From positions 1-33,982 of the forward strand of contig JBLHHI010000021.1 of the NCBI GenBank assembly GCA_047614125.1: 33,982 nt of DNA. The letters are read 5' to 3'. This document shows positions 1 to 7,614 of this stretch, in pieces. Every line of letters begins with the position of its first letter. The stretch's first letter is position 1. Both the position numbers and the translations under genes were made by a program. Under the pieces are notes generated by a model. The model ran no database searches and had not been told where the DNA came from. It saw nothing but the letters and a program-made list of their open reading frames with translations. The stretch is from JBLHHI01 sp047614125 (GTDB lineage Bacteria; Bacteroidota; Bacteroidia; NS11-12g; UBA9320).

Positions 1-1351
1 GAAGAATGTATCGAACCGCATCCGTTCTTCCATAGGTAATGGCCGTATACAAAACCGATCTCCCATATGCATACGGCATGGTAACGCTGTATCCAGCATC
101 CACCATTGCTTCGAACATAGAAATTCGGTTTTGCTTGATGGCTTGCACGGCCAATGGGTCGCGGTTTTGAATTACGTTTTTAATGTAGCTAAAGGTATCT
201 TCTCGATATACCCAGCTGTACGCCATCCACTTATCGAATCGATCTTGGTTGTTGTTCTTAATGGAATACTCAACGTTGTTGTATACCGCCAACACTCTAA
301 TGTTCCAAGGTATTGATGTAATACGCTGCACTTCTGTGCTTATGTCTTCTTCCGGAATATCCAAGATATCGTCTAAAATCGACTTTGACGCATCATTATC
401 GTATTTCACCTCTTTAACACACGTGCAGGTCGAATCTAAGTAATATCCCTTTATACCTTTATCGATTCTACCTCGCACTAAAATACCTTCTATGAGCGAT
501 AAACCCCCAGTGGCATATACTGGCCCGCCGCTGTTACCTCCAAAGGCATCCAAGTTTGTACCAAACCAAGTGTCGGCTCCATTAATGGTAACCTCTGCAC
601 CATCGGCTAATTTTAAAGGAAGGCCGGCCGGAGAACCAATCATAGCCAAACCTGCTCCTTTTTGAATCTTTTCACCGGTTCTAAATCGGAAGGGCTCTAC
701 ATCCGTTGGTCGTTCAAATTGAACAATGGCATAGTCTAGATTTTGTTTGCTGCTCAAAACGCTCTTAAGTATTATTTTAACGGCGTATTGATAGCTTTGA
801 GGTATCGTTGCCCCATACACTTTTCCGTAGGTTGGATGATTGTACGAAGTCATATTGATGTCGTTGGTATAACCAAACACCCAATAACTGTCATCAACTT
901 TGATGTCGTCTTGTTTGTTATTGTATGCAACGTGCCAATCGATCTGTCCATCGGTTATGGAATGTGGATCTCCCGAAATACAATGTCCGGCGGTTACCAT
1001 AATGTCTGGTGCAATTAAAAAACCCGTGCATCCACCAATGGCAGGTTGATTTAAAAATTTCACCGAAGGGTCTACCTTATCGGCTTTATACGCCAATTTC
1101 AAATACCCTTCTAGAGTTAGTCCATACACTTTGTCGCCATCAAATTCTGCCTTCGGCATCTTGGTTAGTACAGATTGTGTGTACCCTTTGTAATCGTAGG
1201 TCTTCGCTTCCCGCCTACTGTCATACCCGTAAATGTCGCGGGTAATCAGCGAGTCTTCGATGGATAATCCAAAAGGATTTTGGGCAAAAGATTGCATTGG
1301 CATCATTGCCGCAACCAAGGCCATCAGCAATAATTTTTGCAACGCTTTCAT
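1..1351 (-). CDS. Secreted trypsin-like serine protease with C-terminal ankyrin-like region (partial, runs off left edge)
   Basis: Reading the minus strand from ATG at 1351 gives 450 uninterrupted codons to the window edge, so the C terminus is missing. Residues 1-24 are a signal peptide ending SFAQ, predicting export to the periplasm or beyond. A chymotrypsin-fold catalytic triad is visible: His123 in TAGHC, Asp207 in NLDYAIV and Ser274 in GGNSGGPV. After the protease domain (about 100-300), residues 398-450 look like ankyrin repeats, for example DPLAVQAIKQNRISMFEAM followed by GRSVLYTAITYGRTDAV. It would cleave peptide bonds; the ankyrin part would bind a protein partner or substrate. It lies downstream of two caspase-like genes on the same strand, but a 127-bp gap separates it from them, so co-transcription is only possible. 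The triad assignment is strong; the ankyrin call is moderate because the repeats are cut by the window edge. Confidence 0.85.
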   Translation of the reverse strand, partial: MKALQKLLLMALVAAMMPMQSFAQNPFGLSIEDSLITRDIYGYDSRREAKTYDYKGYTQSVLTKMPKAEFDGDKVYGLTLEGYLKLAYKADKVDPSVKFLNQPAIGGCTGFLIAPDIMVTAGHCISGDPHSITDGQIDWHVAYNNKQDDIKVDDSYWVFGYTNDINMTSYNHPTYGKVYGATIPQSYQYAVKIILKSVLSSKQNLDYAIVQFERPTDVEPFRFRTGEKIQKGAGLAMIGSPAGLPLKLADGAEVTINGADTWFGTNLDAFGGNSGGPVYATGGLSLIEGILVRGRIDKGIKGYYLDSTCTCVKEVKYDNDASKSILDDILDIPEEDISTEVQRITSIPWNIRVLAVYNNVEYSIKNNNQDRFDKWMAYSWVYREDTFSYIKNVIQNRDPLAVQAIKQNRISMFEAMVDAGYSVTMPYAYGRSVLYTAITYGRTDAVRYIL

Positions 1352-1478
1352 GTTTGTAAATTTAAATTTTTAATGGAATTTAATAATATGATAATTGTTG
1401 TTGTGCAAACATTTTCTCAGAAAGCGCTGTTAGTGAGTAATTTGCTTCAAATTCATCCAGATTAAAAAAATTCGTTAT

Positions 1479-2233
1479 TCAATTTTGTCCGTTAATATAT
1501 TGTGTAAAAAGACCTCCTTTTTCATTTTCTTGTCCAAATAATTTCAGATCATCCGAGCAGATTACGAAAATATCTGCACTCGATTTTATGGGTGATTCGG
1601 ATCCAAAAGAGTCGTAGTAACTGTTTTCCAACAGATGGGCGTCGTACGTAAATGTTTCATTTAGCATCGGCTCTGCACTGCGTATTTTAGTGTTGGATTC
1701 TTGGCTTGTTGGGTAATTATTCAAGCCGACGTCTAAACACAATGTTACCTTCCCAAACCTGCCCAGTTTATTGCTCAGCGCCAGTAGTTTTAGCGAGAGT
1801 TCATCATCGCTGATGTGGTGTTCGTAGGTATATAGATTGTTGTAAACCTGAGTTCGATTCATATTTTGAATTCAGAACGCTTGTGAACAGTGAGTTTCGA
1901 GTAAAAATTGCGAAGACAGGGCGGGCTATTTTGAACGATTTTCATGAAGTAGATTGCTGTTGCCAAGTGGAAATGAGAAATTTGCTTTTTAATAAATCCG
2001 CATAGTCTTCATTATCAGTTCTTGGTTTACCCCGGGAAACCTACAAACAGGACGCTTCGACTATACAATTTTATAAAAATCTGAACCTGCAAATATTAAT
2101 CGAACTCAGGTTAATAACTAGTGCCAATGAGTAAGGCATGATTTACGGCGTGGGATATTGATGTGCTCAAACAAGCCAATGCAATTAGGATTACGCCGAG
2201 CATTGTTTTTAAGGTAGATGTATTCGCTTTCAT
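1479..2233 (-). pseudogene. Broken caspase-like (peptidase C14) gene, interrupted by a MITE-like element
   Basis: Two minus-strand pieces read as one caspase-like protein split by an element at 1845-2112. Piece one (2233 to 2111) starts MKANTSTLK, has a signal-peptide-like hydrophobic stretch, and reaches ALLIGTSY, matching ALIVAIGNY at residues 34-42 of the intact neighbour (2320-4305). It then meets a TAA formed with the inverted repeat. Piece two (1844 to 1479) resumes at a point like residue 140 of the neighbour: HHISDDELSLK pairs with HLRDDDIDVL, KVTLCLDVGLN with LLVIVDACHSG, and ADIFVICS with APYVLISA. About 100 residues including the catalytic His are absent, and the Cys of DACHSG is not conserved (DVGLN). 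It also ends soon after GGLFTQYI, so it lacks the neighbour's long C-terminal half. An ORF starting MNRTQV at 1862 exists only because the repeat supplies an ATG. Almost certainly an inactive relic of a tandem duplicate. Confidence 0.75.
1845..2112. mobile_element. MITE-like element, copy A (268 bp, perfect 15-bp terminal inverted repeats)
   Basis: The left end AACCTGAGTTCGATT (1845-1859) is exactly inverted at the right end as AATCGAACTCAGGTT (2098-2112). There is no transposase and no convincing ORF inside. The left 36 nt (1845-1880) match copy B at 22994-23029 at 35 of 36 positions, and 1898-1926 match 23047-23075 at 28 of 29, a block containing GAAGACAGGGCGGGC. A second, inner AACCTG lies at 2084-2089 near the right end, as in copy B. 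A TAA flanks both sides if the outer A/T pair is counted as target (1843-1845 and 2112-2114). Inferred to be a non-autonomous mobile repeat that landed in the caspase-like gene; the mobilising enzyme is not in the window. Confidence 0.8.
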
Positions 2234-2319
2234 ATCAAGTTCTTTATCATCTATGCCTTTGGCGGAATAATGGTAAACAGAACGAGGTTGATTTGACACG
2301 TGTCTGACGCTGGGAGTGA

Positions 2320-4305
2320 CTATTCGCGAATTTCGAACGTGAAACTGAAAGTAGACGCGTTCAAGCTTTTATTAAACTTAACTACACCCCCTCGTGTTGC
2401 CGTTTCGTTCATGTTGCCAAACAGCGCCTCCAACGATGTCATATCTCCACGCAAAACGCCCTTGGGTGTTATTATCGGAGAAAAGTTAATGGGCTCTTTA
2501 GAGGCGAAGAGTTTGAAGACCTCCAGTCCATAGGGCGCACCAAAATACACGCTGGCATCTGGATCGGAATAGGTTTGACCAGGCTCGATTTTAAAATCGG
2601 AGGCGTTTTGATAATCGTTTGGATCTGGGCTTGGAACAATGCCATTAATTTTTCCATTGGGTTGAATATCAATGATGGCGAAGTACGCCGGCAACCTTCC
2701 ATGGTTGGTAATCACCAATTCTACCTTAATGGTACTGTCTACTCGAACGATGCCATTTTCGGTAAGGTCTTCCAACGAAAGTGTATCTATTACCTCGCCA
2801 AACGCATCGATGCGATAAGGTTTAAATTCAAAGCTGAGCTTTAAGCTTGGATTGTTTAACTCCAAATTTTTGTAATACCTTCCTTTTGCATACCACGTAA
2901 TAGCCTCTTTCAAAATCTCACCGTTATTTTCCAACGAAATATTTCGCTTTATTTCTGAGTAGTCGGATGCATTTAATAGGTCTACAAATCCGGCGTGTGC
3001 TTTATTCGAAACCACTACTACATCAACGCTTTCATCGGTAAGTTTTACTACCGCAAAATTCTTCAGTATATTTGTTGTTTCTTTTCGAGCCGTTTTTTCA
3101 CTGATGTCTTGCTTAACATTGATCTTAAGTAAACCCAGGTTTTGTTCGGTCACAAAATACCAATAGTCGGTTAATAAACTTCCAACGTCCTTATTCAAAA
3201 TTAACTTGCTCCACGTTGCTTCGGCAACAACAATCTCACCCTCAGCCACTTGCACCGCCTCATTAAAATCACGAGTTCCGGCGGCATACACTCCCACCTT
3301 ACTCCCTTTAAATAGGCCGTTTAAGGTTCCCGCACTTAGAAATATGTTATCTCCAACAATTTCATAGGCCGTGTAAAAGGGTTGTTGATCAACTACAGTG
3401 CCGCCAAAAACCGTTCGATCAATGTTTCCTTCAATGGCAGGTTTTTGATTTGGCGCCAAGTGCGACATTTCCTTTAGTATTTGAGCAAAATACGATCGGT
3501 ACGACATATCCGGACCCAGCTTATCAACGCTTCTGCTTATGGCGGTAGAGAGCGAACCGGCACCCTTATATTCTGAATTGGCTTGATGTGCTAATGATGC
3601 CGATATGAGCACGTACGGGGCAAGGTCATCCGAGTTGCCACGAGTTTCCTCTTGATCTTGATAAAAGCCAACCTCCGCGATTGATGGTTTCTCATTGCTT
3701 TTTGTTTCGGCGGGAAGGCCCATGGGCTCCATTCCTCCTCGGATGACCTCTTCTGATCGTGTTATTGTGCCGCTGTGACACGCGTCAACAATGACCAATA
3801 AATCTCCTTTGGGCCCGAGTTTTCGTCGAATTGAGATGGTTAAAACGTCAATATCATCATCGCGCAAATGTTCTTCACCTTTGTAGTTGGGTTGGATGTG
3901 CATCGGAGCACCGTACGCAACAATGGCCTCATCATATCCGTCCAATTCATCGCCGTTGTTATCGGTAATGCATTGGCCATGACTCGAAAAGTGTATGGCC
4001 ACTATGTCGCCAGCTTCACATCTTGATTCGAGTGCTTTCATACCCGCAATTATTTTTGCTTTGGTTGCTTCCGAATCCAGCAAAACCACAAATTCTGTAA
4101 ACCCCTGTTTGGTAAGTGCTGATTTGATTAGCGGTATGTCGTTTTTAGAATTGATGTTGCGCCATTCCGTTTCAGCCGGATAATTACCAATGGCCACAAT
4201 GAGTGCGCGTTTAGTTTGAGCTTGTACAACGATGGAAGAACACAGGGCTAGGAGCGCGAAAAGGCCAATCCACCTTTTCAATCTTCTCGTGATAAAATTT
4301 TTCAT
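2320..4305 (-). CDS. Secreted caspase family (peptidase C14) protein with DUF4384-like C terminus
   Basis: A 661-residue protein. Residues 1-30 form a signal peptide ending VVQAQ. The caspase p20-like domain spans about 32-260: ALIVAIGNY opens it, catalytic His109 sits in HFSSHGQ and catalytic Cys176 in VIVDACHSG. Both dyad residues are present, so it should be active, normally cleaving after a basic residue in bacterial members (family knowledge, not seen here). The C-terminal part, about 490-661, with VELVITNHGRLPAYFAII followed by PNGKINGIVPSP, resembles the DUF4384 domain common in exported bacterial caspases. Intergenic AT-rich DNA lies upstream; the signal peptide supports the start. 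Immediately downstream is the relic of a second caspase-like gene, so this is the surviving copy of a tandem pair. The exported location argues against a cytoplasmic suicide role. Physiological substrate unknown. Confidence 0.88.
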   Translation of the reverse strand: MKNFITRRLKRWIGLFALLALCSSIVVQAQTKRALIVAIGNYPAETEWRNINSKNDIPLIKSALTKQGFTEFVVLLDSEATKAKIIAGMKALESRCEAGDIVAIHFSSHGQCITDNNGDELDGYDEAIVAYGAPMHIQPNYKGEEHLRDDDIDVLTISIRRKLGPKGDLLVIVDACHSGTITRSEEVIRGGMEPMGLPAETKSNEKPSIAEVGFYQDQEETRGNSDDLAPYVLISASLAHQANSEYKGAGSLSTAISRSVDKLGPDMSYRSYFAQILKEMSHLAPNQKPAIEGNIDRTVFGGTVVDQQPFYTAYEIVGDNIFLSAGTLNGLFKGSKVGVYAAGTRDFNEAVQVAEGEIVVAEATWSKLILNKDVGSLLTDYWYFVTEQNLGLLKINVKQDISEKTARKETTNILKNFAVVKLTDESVDVVVVSNKAHAGFVDLLNASDYSEIKRNISLENNGEILKEAITWYAKGRYYKNLELNNPSLKLSFEFKPYRIDAFGEVIDTLSLEDLTENGIVRVDSTIKVELVITNHGRLPAYFAIIDIQPNGKINGIVPSPDPNDYQNASDFKIEPGQTYSDPDASVYFGAPYGLEVFKLFASKEPINFSPIITPKGVLRGDMTSLEALFGNMNETATRGGVVKFNKSLNASTFSFTFEIRE

Positions 4306-4360
4306 TGCGTTATCTTTTTGTGAGAATATCTATCACCCCAACGTCAAAGTGGTAAAGGAA

Positions 4361-4504
4361 CGAATGTAATCTCAAGGTAAAAATACGAATTTCATCTCAT
4401 TTTTAAAATCAGTGCGAACGCCAATTCACTCTTTTTATTCGTACAAAATGAATAGGTCCAGAAACAATTGATTGCTTTTTATCGTTAATTCGAATGTAAT
4501 CTCA
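4361..4504. repeat. 14-bp direct repeat CGAATGTAATCTCA in a divergent promoter region
   Basis: The same 14 bases occur at 4361-4374 and 4491-4504, 130 bp apart, between the divergently oriented caspase gene and the small secreted protein gene at 4511. The second copy ends 6 nt before that ATG. It could be an operator for a regulator acting on both genes, or chance similarity. Confidence 0.4.
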
Positions 4505-4510
4505 TAGAAA

Positions 4511-4795
4511 ATGAAAAAAGTTATTTTATCTGCCTTGTTTATCGTTGGTTTTGGCCTTGTTGGATTTGCTCAAACAACTACAACATCCACCACAAAAGCC
4601 TCAACCACAAAAACAGAACAATTGGGCCAAGAGCAAGTTAGCACCAAGTCTGCTTCCAAGGCACGCACTGCGGAAAGCACTGTAAAAACGGGCGACAAAA
4701 AATCAACTTCCGCTGCGTCAGAAGCTCCTAAATCTTGTTGCAGTAAGCACAAAAGCTGTACTAAAAAATCATCCGACGCCAAGTTGGAAGAATAA
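4511..4795 (+). CDS. Small secreted Lys/Ser/Thr-rich protein with C-terminal Cys cluster
   Basis: A 94-residue protein not assigned to a named family. Residues 1-20 are a signal peptide (MKKVILSALFIVGFGLVGFA, then Q). The mature part is low complexity, dominated by Thr, Ser, Lys and Ala, and therefore likely disordered and positively charged. Near the C terminus SCCSKHKSCTKK contains three Cys and one His, which could bind a metal or form disulfides. The composition resembles small periplasmic proteins of Bacteroidota, but this is only an impression. It lies 18 bp before the DksA-like gene and may be co-transcribed with it. Divergent from the caspase gene. The signal peptide fixes the start. 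That it is a real gene is likely; its function is unknown. Confidence 0.65.
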   Translation: MKKVILSALFIVGFGLVGFAQTTTTSTTKASTTKTEQLGQEQVSTKSASKARTAESTVKTGDKKSTSAASEAPKSCCSKHKSCTKKSSDAKLEE

Positions 4796-4813
4796 CTACG
4801 AATATTCTCAATT

Positions 4814-5161
4814 ATGGCTTTGTCTGCAAAAGACCATGCCCAAGTGGTTGCTCGAATTCAAGAAAAAATAGATCGTACTCAAGAAGATATTTTAGAGTAT
4901 GAGGAATTGGTGCGGCCAATTGCTCCTGAAAATGCCATTGGCCGGATTAGCCGAATGGATGCCATCAATAATAAATCAATTTCTGAAGCCGCTCTATTAC
5001 AGTCGAAGGCTAAATTGGCCCGATTGAAGTCGGCCTTGCTGCATTCGAAATCCGATCATTTTGGTCGGTGCAATGTGTGCGAGAAAAACATCGAAATGAA
5101 TAAATTGATGGTAATGCCCGAAAGTAGGATTTGTGTTGCATGTACAAAAAATGCCCGATAG
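4814..5161 (+). CDS. DksA/TraR-type zinc-finger protein
   Basis: A 115-residue protein with an N-terminal helical part (about 5-78, Glu/Lys/Ala-rich, coiled-coil-like) and a C-terminal four-cysteine zinc finger: Cys86 and Cys89 in CNVC, Cys107 and Cys110 in CVAC. This is the layout of the DksA/TraR family, whose coiled coil enters the RNA polymerase secondary channel and modulates initiation, often together with ppGpp. It is shorter than E. coli DksA (151 residues), closer to short TraR/DksA paralogues. The family's coiled-coil tip acidic pair is not obvious, so direct RNA polymerase activity is unproven. The 3' end overlaps the start of the SprT-like gene by 11 nt, suggesting translational coupling. 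Confidence 0.75.
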   Translation: MALSAKDHAQVVARIQEKIDRTQEDILEYEELVRPIAPENAIGRISRMDAINNKSISEAALLQSKAKLARLKSALLHSKSDHFGRCNVCEKNIEMNKLMVMPESRICVACTKNAR

Positions 5162-5765
5162 CAAACCGGCCTACATTGAGCGGTTGGTAAAATACATTCC
5201 AACAGAAGCTGCTGAAGGAGTTTATGACTATTTGAAAACTCATCGGGTCCATTTAAAAATCAAAAAACCAAGGCTCACTAAATTGGGTGATTACCGTCAA
5301 CCGTTTAAAGACAAGGGCCATCGAATTTCGGTAAACAATGATTTAAACAAGTTTGCCTTCCTCATTACCCTTGTTCACGAAATGGCTCATTTAGAGACGT
5401 TTACGCAGCACCAAAATCGCAAGCAACCCCATGGTGCAGAATGGAAAACAAATTTCAAACTGCTCATTGCTCCCTTTATCGAATTGGGCATTTTCCCAAC
5501 AAATGTATTGAACGCGTTGACCAAATACATGAAAAATCCAGCCGCCAGCAGTTGTGTGGATGTTGGACTTAGTGAAGTGCTCCGAAGCTATAATGCTCTT
5601 CAGCATCAAACGGTGTCAGACATCGCCTTGGGACAAGAATTTACGCTTAAAAACGGAAAGCGGTTTAAAAAAGGGGAACAATTGAGAAAGCGCTTTAAAT
5701 GCTTATGCCTGGATGATAAACGAATGTACTTTGTTAGCCCGTTAGCGGAGGTGAAAAAAGAATGA
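5151..5765 (+). CDS. SprT-like domain metalloprotease-fold protein
   Basis: From ATG at 5151 the protein is 204 residues (a GTG at 5133 would add six). The zinc-protease signature HEMAHLE occurs at about residues 77-83, followed after some 15 residues by HGAEWKTNF, which supplies the third zinc ligand typical of SprT/Spartan-like domains. A C-terminal segment (about 155-200) with short strands and many Lys residues (KNGKRFKKGEQLRKRFKC) resembles the zinc-ribbon or SH3-like tail of SprT relatives but has only two Cys, so a full ribbon is not evident. Family members of the Spartan type degrade DNA-protein crosslinks; most bacterial members are uncharacterised. It overlaps the DksA-like gene. 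A weak hairpin (5834-5857) lies 70 bp downstream. Confidence 0.8.
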   Translation: MPDSKPAYIERLVKYIPTEAAEGVYDYLKTHRVHLKIKKPRLTKLGDYRQPFKDKGHRISVNNDLNKFAFLITLVHEMAHLETFTQHQNRKQPHGAEWKTNFKLLIAPFIELGIFPTNVLNALTKYMKNPAASSCVDVGLSEVLRSYNALQHQTVSDIALGQEFTLKNGKRFKKGEQLRKRFKCLCLDDKRMYFVSPLAEVKKE

Positions 5766-6308
5766 TGGTTCAGCACGAAAATGCTTAAAACGACAGCTAA
5801 ATATTAAAGACTTGTCTAGAGTCCATTCCAAACAAACCACTCGAGGAACGGTGGTTTCCCTCCTGTTAGGATGGAAATATAATACCGTTCTGGAGTTAAG
5901 CTTGCGTGTATGCTAGCATCTTGTTCATAGGTGCTTGCTTATAAACAACATGCCCTACACTGTTTATCGTCATCACATTTTCAATTGATATCACCAAAGT
6001 TATATCATATTGTTATTCAGCGCCCATCGCATATTTATGACTGAAAATTTTTACTTTCCATCTCTGGTAGCAATACCCTGGAAAGTGGGGAATAAAATCA
6101 ATATAATTTCGAACGCAGTTTTCAAAATCCAAGCTCACATTCATCCTCTTTCCTAACCAATCATCTGTTTCCTTTTATGATATTAATTCTCGCGAAAACT
6201 AATTTGGTTCAATTTTTGAAATATTCAAAGCAGGCATCTTTAATCAACGCCTCACTCTTCAAAATAAGGGCTTTATATAAACAATTGGCTTAAGTTAATG
6301 TATATATT
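5766..6308. other. 543-bp gap with no convincing gene
   Basis: AT-rich and lacking any long ORF. It contains a 7-bp inverted repeat (AAACCAC 5834-5840, GTGGTTT 5851-5857) just after the SprT-like gene, possibly a weak terminator without a clean T run. On the minus strand 6144-6013 is a 43-codon ORF, listed separately, that looks more coding-like than chance. No RNA gene is recognised. Confidence 0.5.
6013..6144 (-). CDS. Possible short ORF or gene remnant
   Basis: A 43-codon minus-strand ORF (starting MNVSLDFENCV, ending SHKYAMGAE). The open frame continues about 10 codons upstream (ETDDWLGKR) before a stop. Composition is protein-like, with a mix of aromatic and charged residues such as DFIPHFPGYCYQRWKVK, but I recognise no family. 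It has no signal peptide and no obvious promoter. It may be the surviving piece of a decayed gene. Low confidence. Confidence 0.25.
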   Translation of the reverse strand: MNVSLDFENCVRNYIDFIPHFPGYCYQRWKVKIFSHKYAMGAE

Positions 6309-6668
6309 ATGAGACACATTCTACGCAAAATTTCCATCCTAATGCTAATTCTAATAGCTTTTAATGGATGTTATTACGACGAGGTTGTTATAGTTAATGA
6401 AGGCCCACCAAGAGCTAGCGTTACCTACGATTTTTGGGCGGGTGCTCGAAATGTTGAGATCGACGGCGAACTCTTTAACGATGGAAATGTATTCATCAAC
6501 GAGGCGGAGATTGAAGTATTGCTTTTCGACATTTATGGCGAATTCATTTCGTCGTATTTTTACACCTTTCACGTAGATTTAAGAAGCCGAGATTTTACCC
6601 CCTTCGAAATAGACATATCACAACGTGGGGTGTTCGATGTAGACGTTCGAATTGTGGATCTGTATTAG
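6309..6668 (+). CDS. Lipoprotein, FxLYD-like beta-sandwich
   Basis: A 119-residue protein. Residues 1-21 are a lipoprotein signal peptide with lipobox FNGC (Cys21). The mature part has alternating strands; GELFNDGNVFINEAEIEVLL followed by FDIYG resembles FxLYD-type domains, which are short secreted beta-sandwich modules of unknown role. Acidic residues after the lipid Cys (CYYDEV) are compatible with surface export in Bacteroidota, an inference. Ends 66 bp before the ytxJ-like start, which has its own -7 element, so it is probably transcribed alone. Confidence 0.7.
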   Translation: MRHILRKISILMLILIAFNGCYYDEVVIVNEGPPRASVTYDFWAGARNVEIDGELFNDGNVFINEAEIEVLLFDIYGEFISSYFYTFHVDLRSRDFTPFEIDISQRGVFDVDVRIVDLY

Positions 6669-6709
6669 TTCAGCTTCCCAAAGTGAAACTAATTTGAATT
6701 GCTATGTGT

Positions 6710-6717
6710 TACCTTTG
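6710..6717 (+). promoter_or_regulatory. Bacteroidota -7 promoter element for the YtxJ gene
   Basis: TACCTTTG matches TAnnTTTG exactly and lies 16 nt before the ATG at 6734. A TTTG at 6693-6696 is only 13 nt upstream, closer than the usual 19 or so. Its position argues against the in-frame ATG at 6704, which would lie upstream of transcription start. Confidence 0.6.
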
Positions 6718-6733
6718 CAAACAGTTAATACTT

Positions 6734-7105
6734 ATGTTCGGATTATTTACTAAAACCTCGGAGCCTACTAAAAATTCATGGAAAGTTCTGGATTCAGAAA
6801 GTCAAGTTGATGCCCTTATTGAACGATCTAAAGAGCAACCCCTTGCCCTATTCAAACACAGTACTCGTTGCTCCATTAGCAGCATGGTAAAGTCTCGTTT
6901 AGAATCATCTTGGAAGGATGAAAGCCCAGAGCTGTATATCCTGGATCTTTTGCGGTATCGATCCGTTTCGAATTACATTGAAGATAAGCTAGCAGTAACC
7001 CACCAGAGTCCGCAGCTCATTTTATTAAAAAACGGCAAAGTGGTGTATCAAGCGTCTCATGGAAGCATTGAAATGAGCGAAATAATCCGACTTTCAAATT
7101 CGTAA
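6734..7105 (+). CDS. ytxJ: YtxJ-type bacillithiol system redox protein
   Basis: A 123-residue thioredoxin-fold protein. The segment LALFKHSTRCSISSMVKSRLE carries a single redox Cys46 in the position of the TCPIS motif of YtxJ; a partner Cys is absent from the motif, as is usual for this monothiol family. PQLILLKNGKVVYQASHG matches the cis-proline and beta-hairpin region of the fold. YtxJ homologues are thought to act as bacilliredoxin-like proteins removing bacillithiol from oxidised proteins, consistent with bacillithiol use in many Bacteroidota. The start at 6734 is chosen because a perfect -7 element sits between it and the upstream ATG. The thioesterase gene follows after 16 bp, suggesting an operon. 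Confidence 0.8.
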   Translation: MFGLFTKTSEPTKNSWKVLDSESQVDALIERSKEQPLALFKHSTRCSISSMVKSRLESSWKDESPELYILDLLRYRSVSNYIEDKLAVTHQSPQLILLKNGKVVYQASHGSIEMSEIIRLSNS

Positions 7106-7121
7106 GCCCAAACTCAATCCT

Positions 7122-7523
7122 ATGGAACTAATAACTACGCACATTGCCATGACCAAAGACATGGGAGTACATGGCAATTTATTTGGTGGGATAATGATGG
7201 CCTGGATAGACGAGGCTGCATCAGTAATGGCCTGCCAAACCTGCCACTCACCCAACATGGTTACCGTCAAAATTGAAGAACTCATCTTTCAGAAAAAAGT
7301 AAAAGAGGGCTATTTGATCAAAATTTATGGTGAGGTGGCCGAAATCGGCAAATCTTCTATTACACTTAAAATTGAAGCCCGTAAGCGAAGTGTTTACAGT
7401 GGAGATGAAGACATCGTATTATCCACCCGCACAACCTTTGTTCGCATCGACGAAGCCGGCGAACCAACGGCGATTCCAAGTACGGTTCGCGACCGATTTG
7501 AACATGTAAGCAAGTATAAATAA
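7122..7523 (+). CDS. Acyl-CoA thioesterase (hotdog fold)
   Basis: A 133-residue single hotdog domain. The motif VHGNLFGGIMMAWIDEAAS contains Asn19 and Asp30, the arrangement used by YciA/BFIT-type acyl-CoA thioesterases, where the Asp on the central helix catalyses hydrolysis of acyl-CoA to free acid and CoA. VKIEELIFQKKVKEGYLIKI and the conserved STRTTFVRID strand complete the fold. Length is normal for a single-domain member (YciA is 132 residues). Cytoplasmic. It follows the ytxJ-like gene by 16 bp, a likely two-gene operon. Substrate chain length cannot be told from sequence. Confidence 0.88.
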   Translation: MELITTHIAMTKDMGVHGNLFGGIMMAWIDEAASVMACQTCHSPNMVTVKIEELIFQKKVKEGYLIKIYGEVAEIGKSSITLKIEARKRSVYSGDEDIVLSTRTTFVRIDEAGEPTAIPSTVRDRFEHVSKYK

Positions 7524-7588
7524 CCTCTTGATTACCAATATTTTACAGGTTATATAGCTCAATAATTTTCTATTTCGAGGGATTGAGA

Positions 7589-7596
7589 TAATTTTG
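7589..7596 (+). promoter_or_regulatory. Bacteroidota -7 promoter element for gcvT
   Basis: TAATTTTG is an exact TAnnTTTG match, 18 nt before the gcvT ATG at 7615. It overlaps an in-frame TTG at 7594, which rules that codon out as the start. Confidence 0.6.
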
Positions 7597-7614
7597 AAGT
7601 TCATATTCAAGATT

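Noticed and set aside
1479..1862. A 127-codon minus-strand ORF as an intact small gene
   Set aside because: Its first codons come from the inverted repeat of the element and the rest aligns to the middle of a caspase domain; treated as part of a pseudogene.
1898..2097. Coding segment inside copy A (for example a stretch reading RTDNEDYADLLKSKF on the minus strand)
   Set aside because: The frame is short, bounded by stops and absent from copy B; does not align to the missing caspase region.
1..4305. Caspase plus trypsin proteases as a gasdermin-type defence system
   Set aside because: Both proteases carry signal peptides and no gasdermin-like gene is near; known gasdermin proteases act in the cytoplasm.
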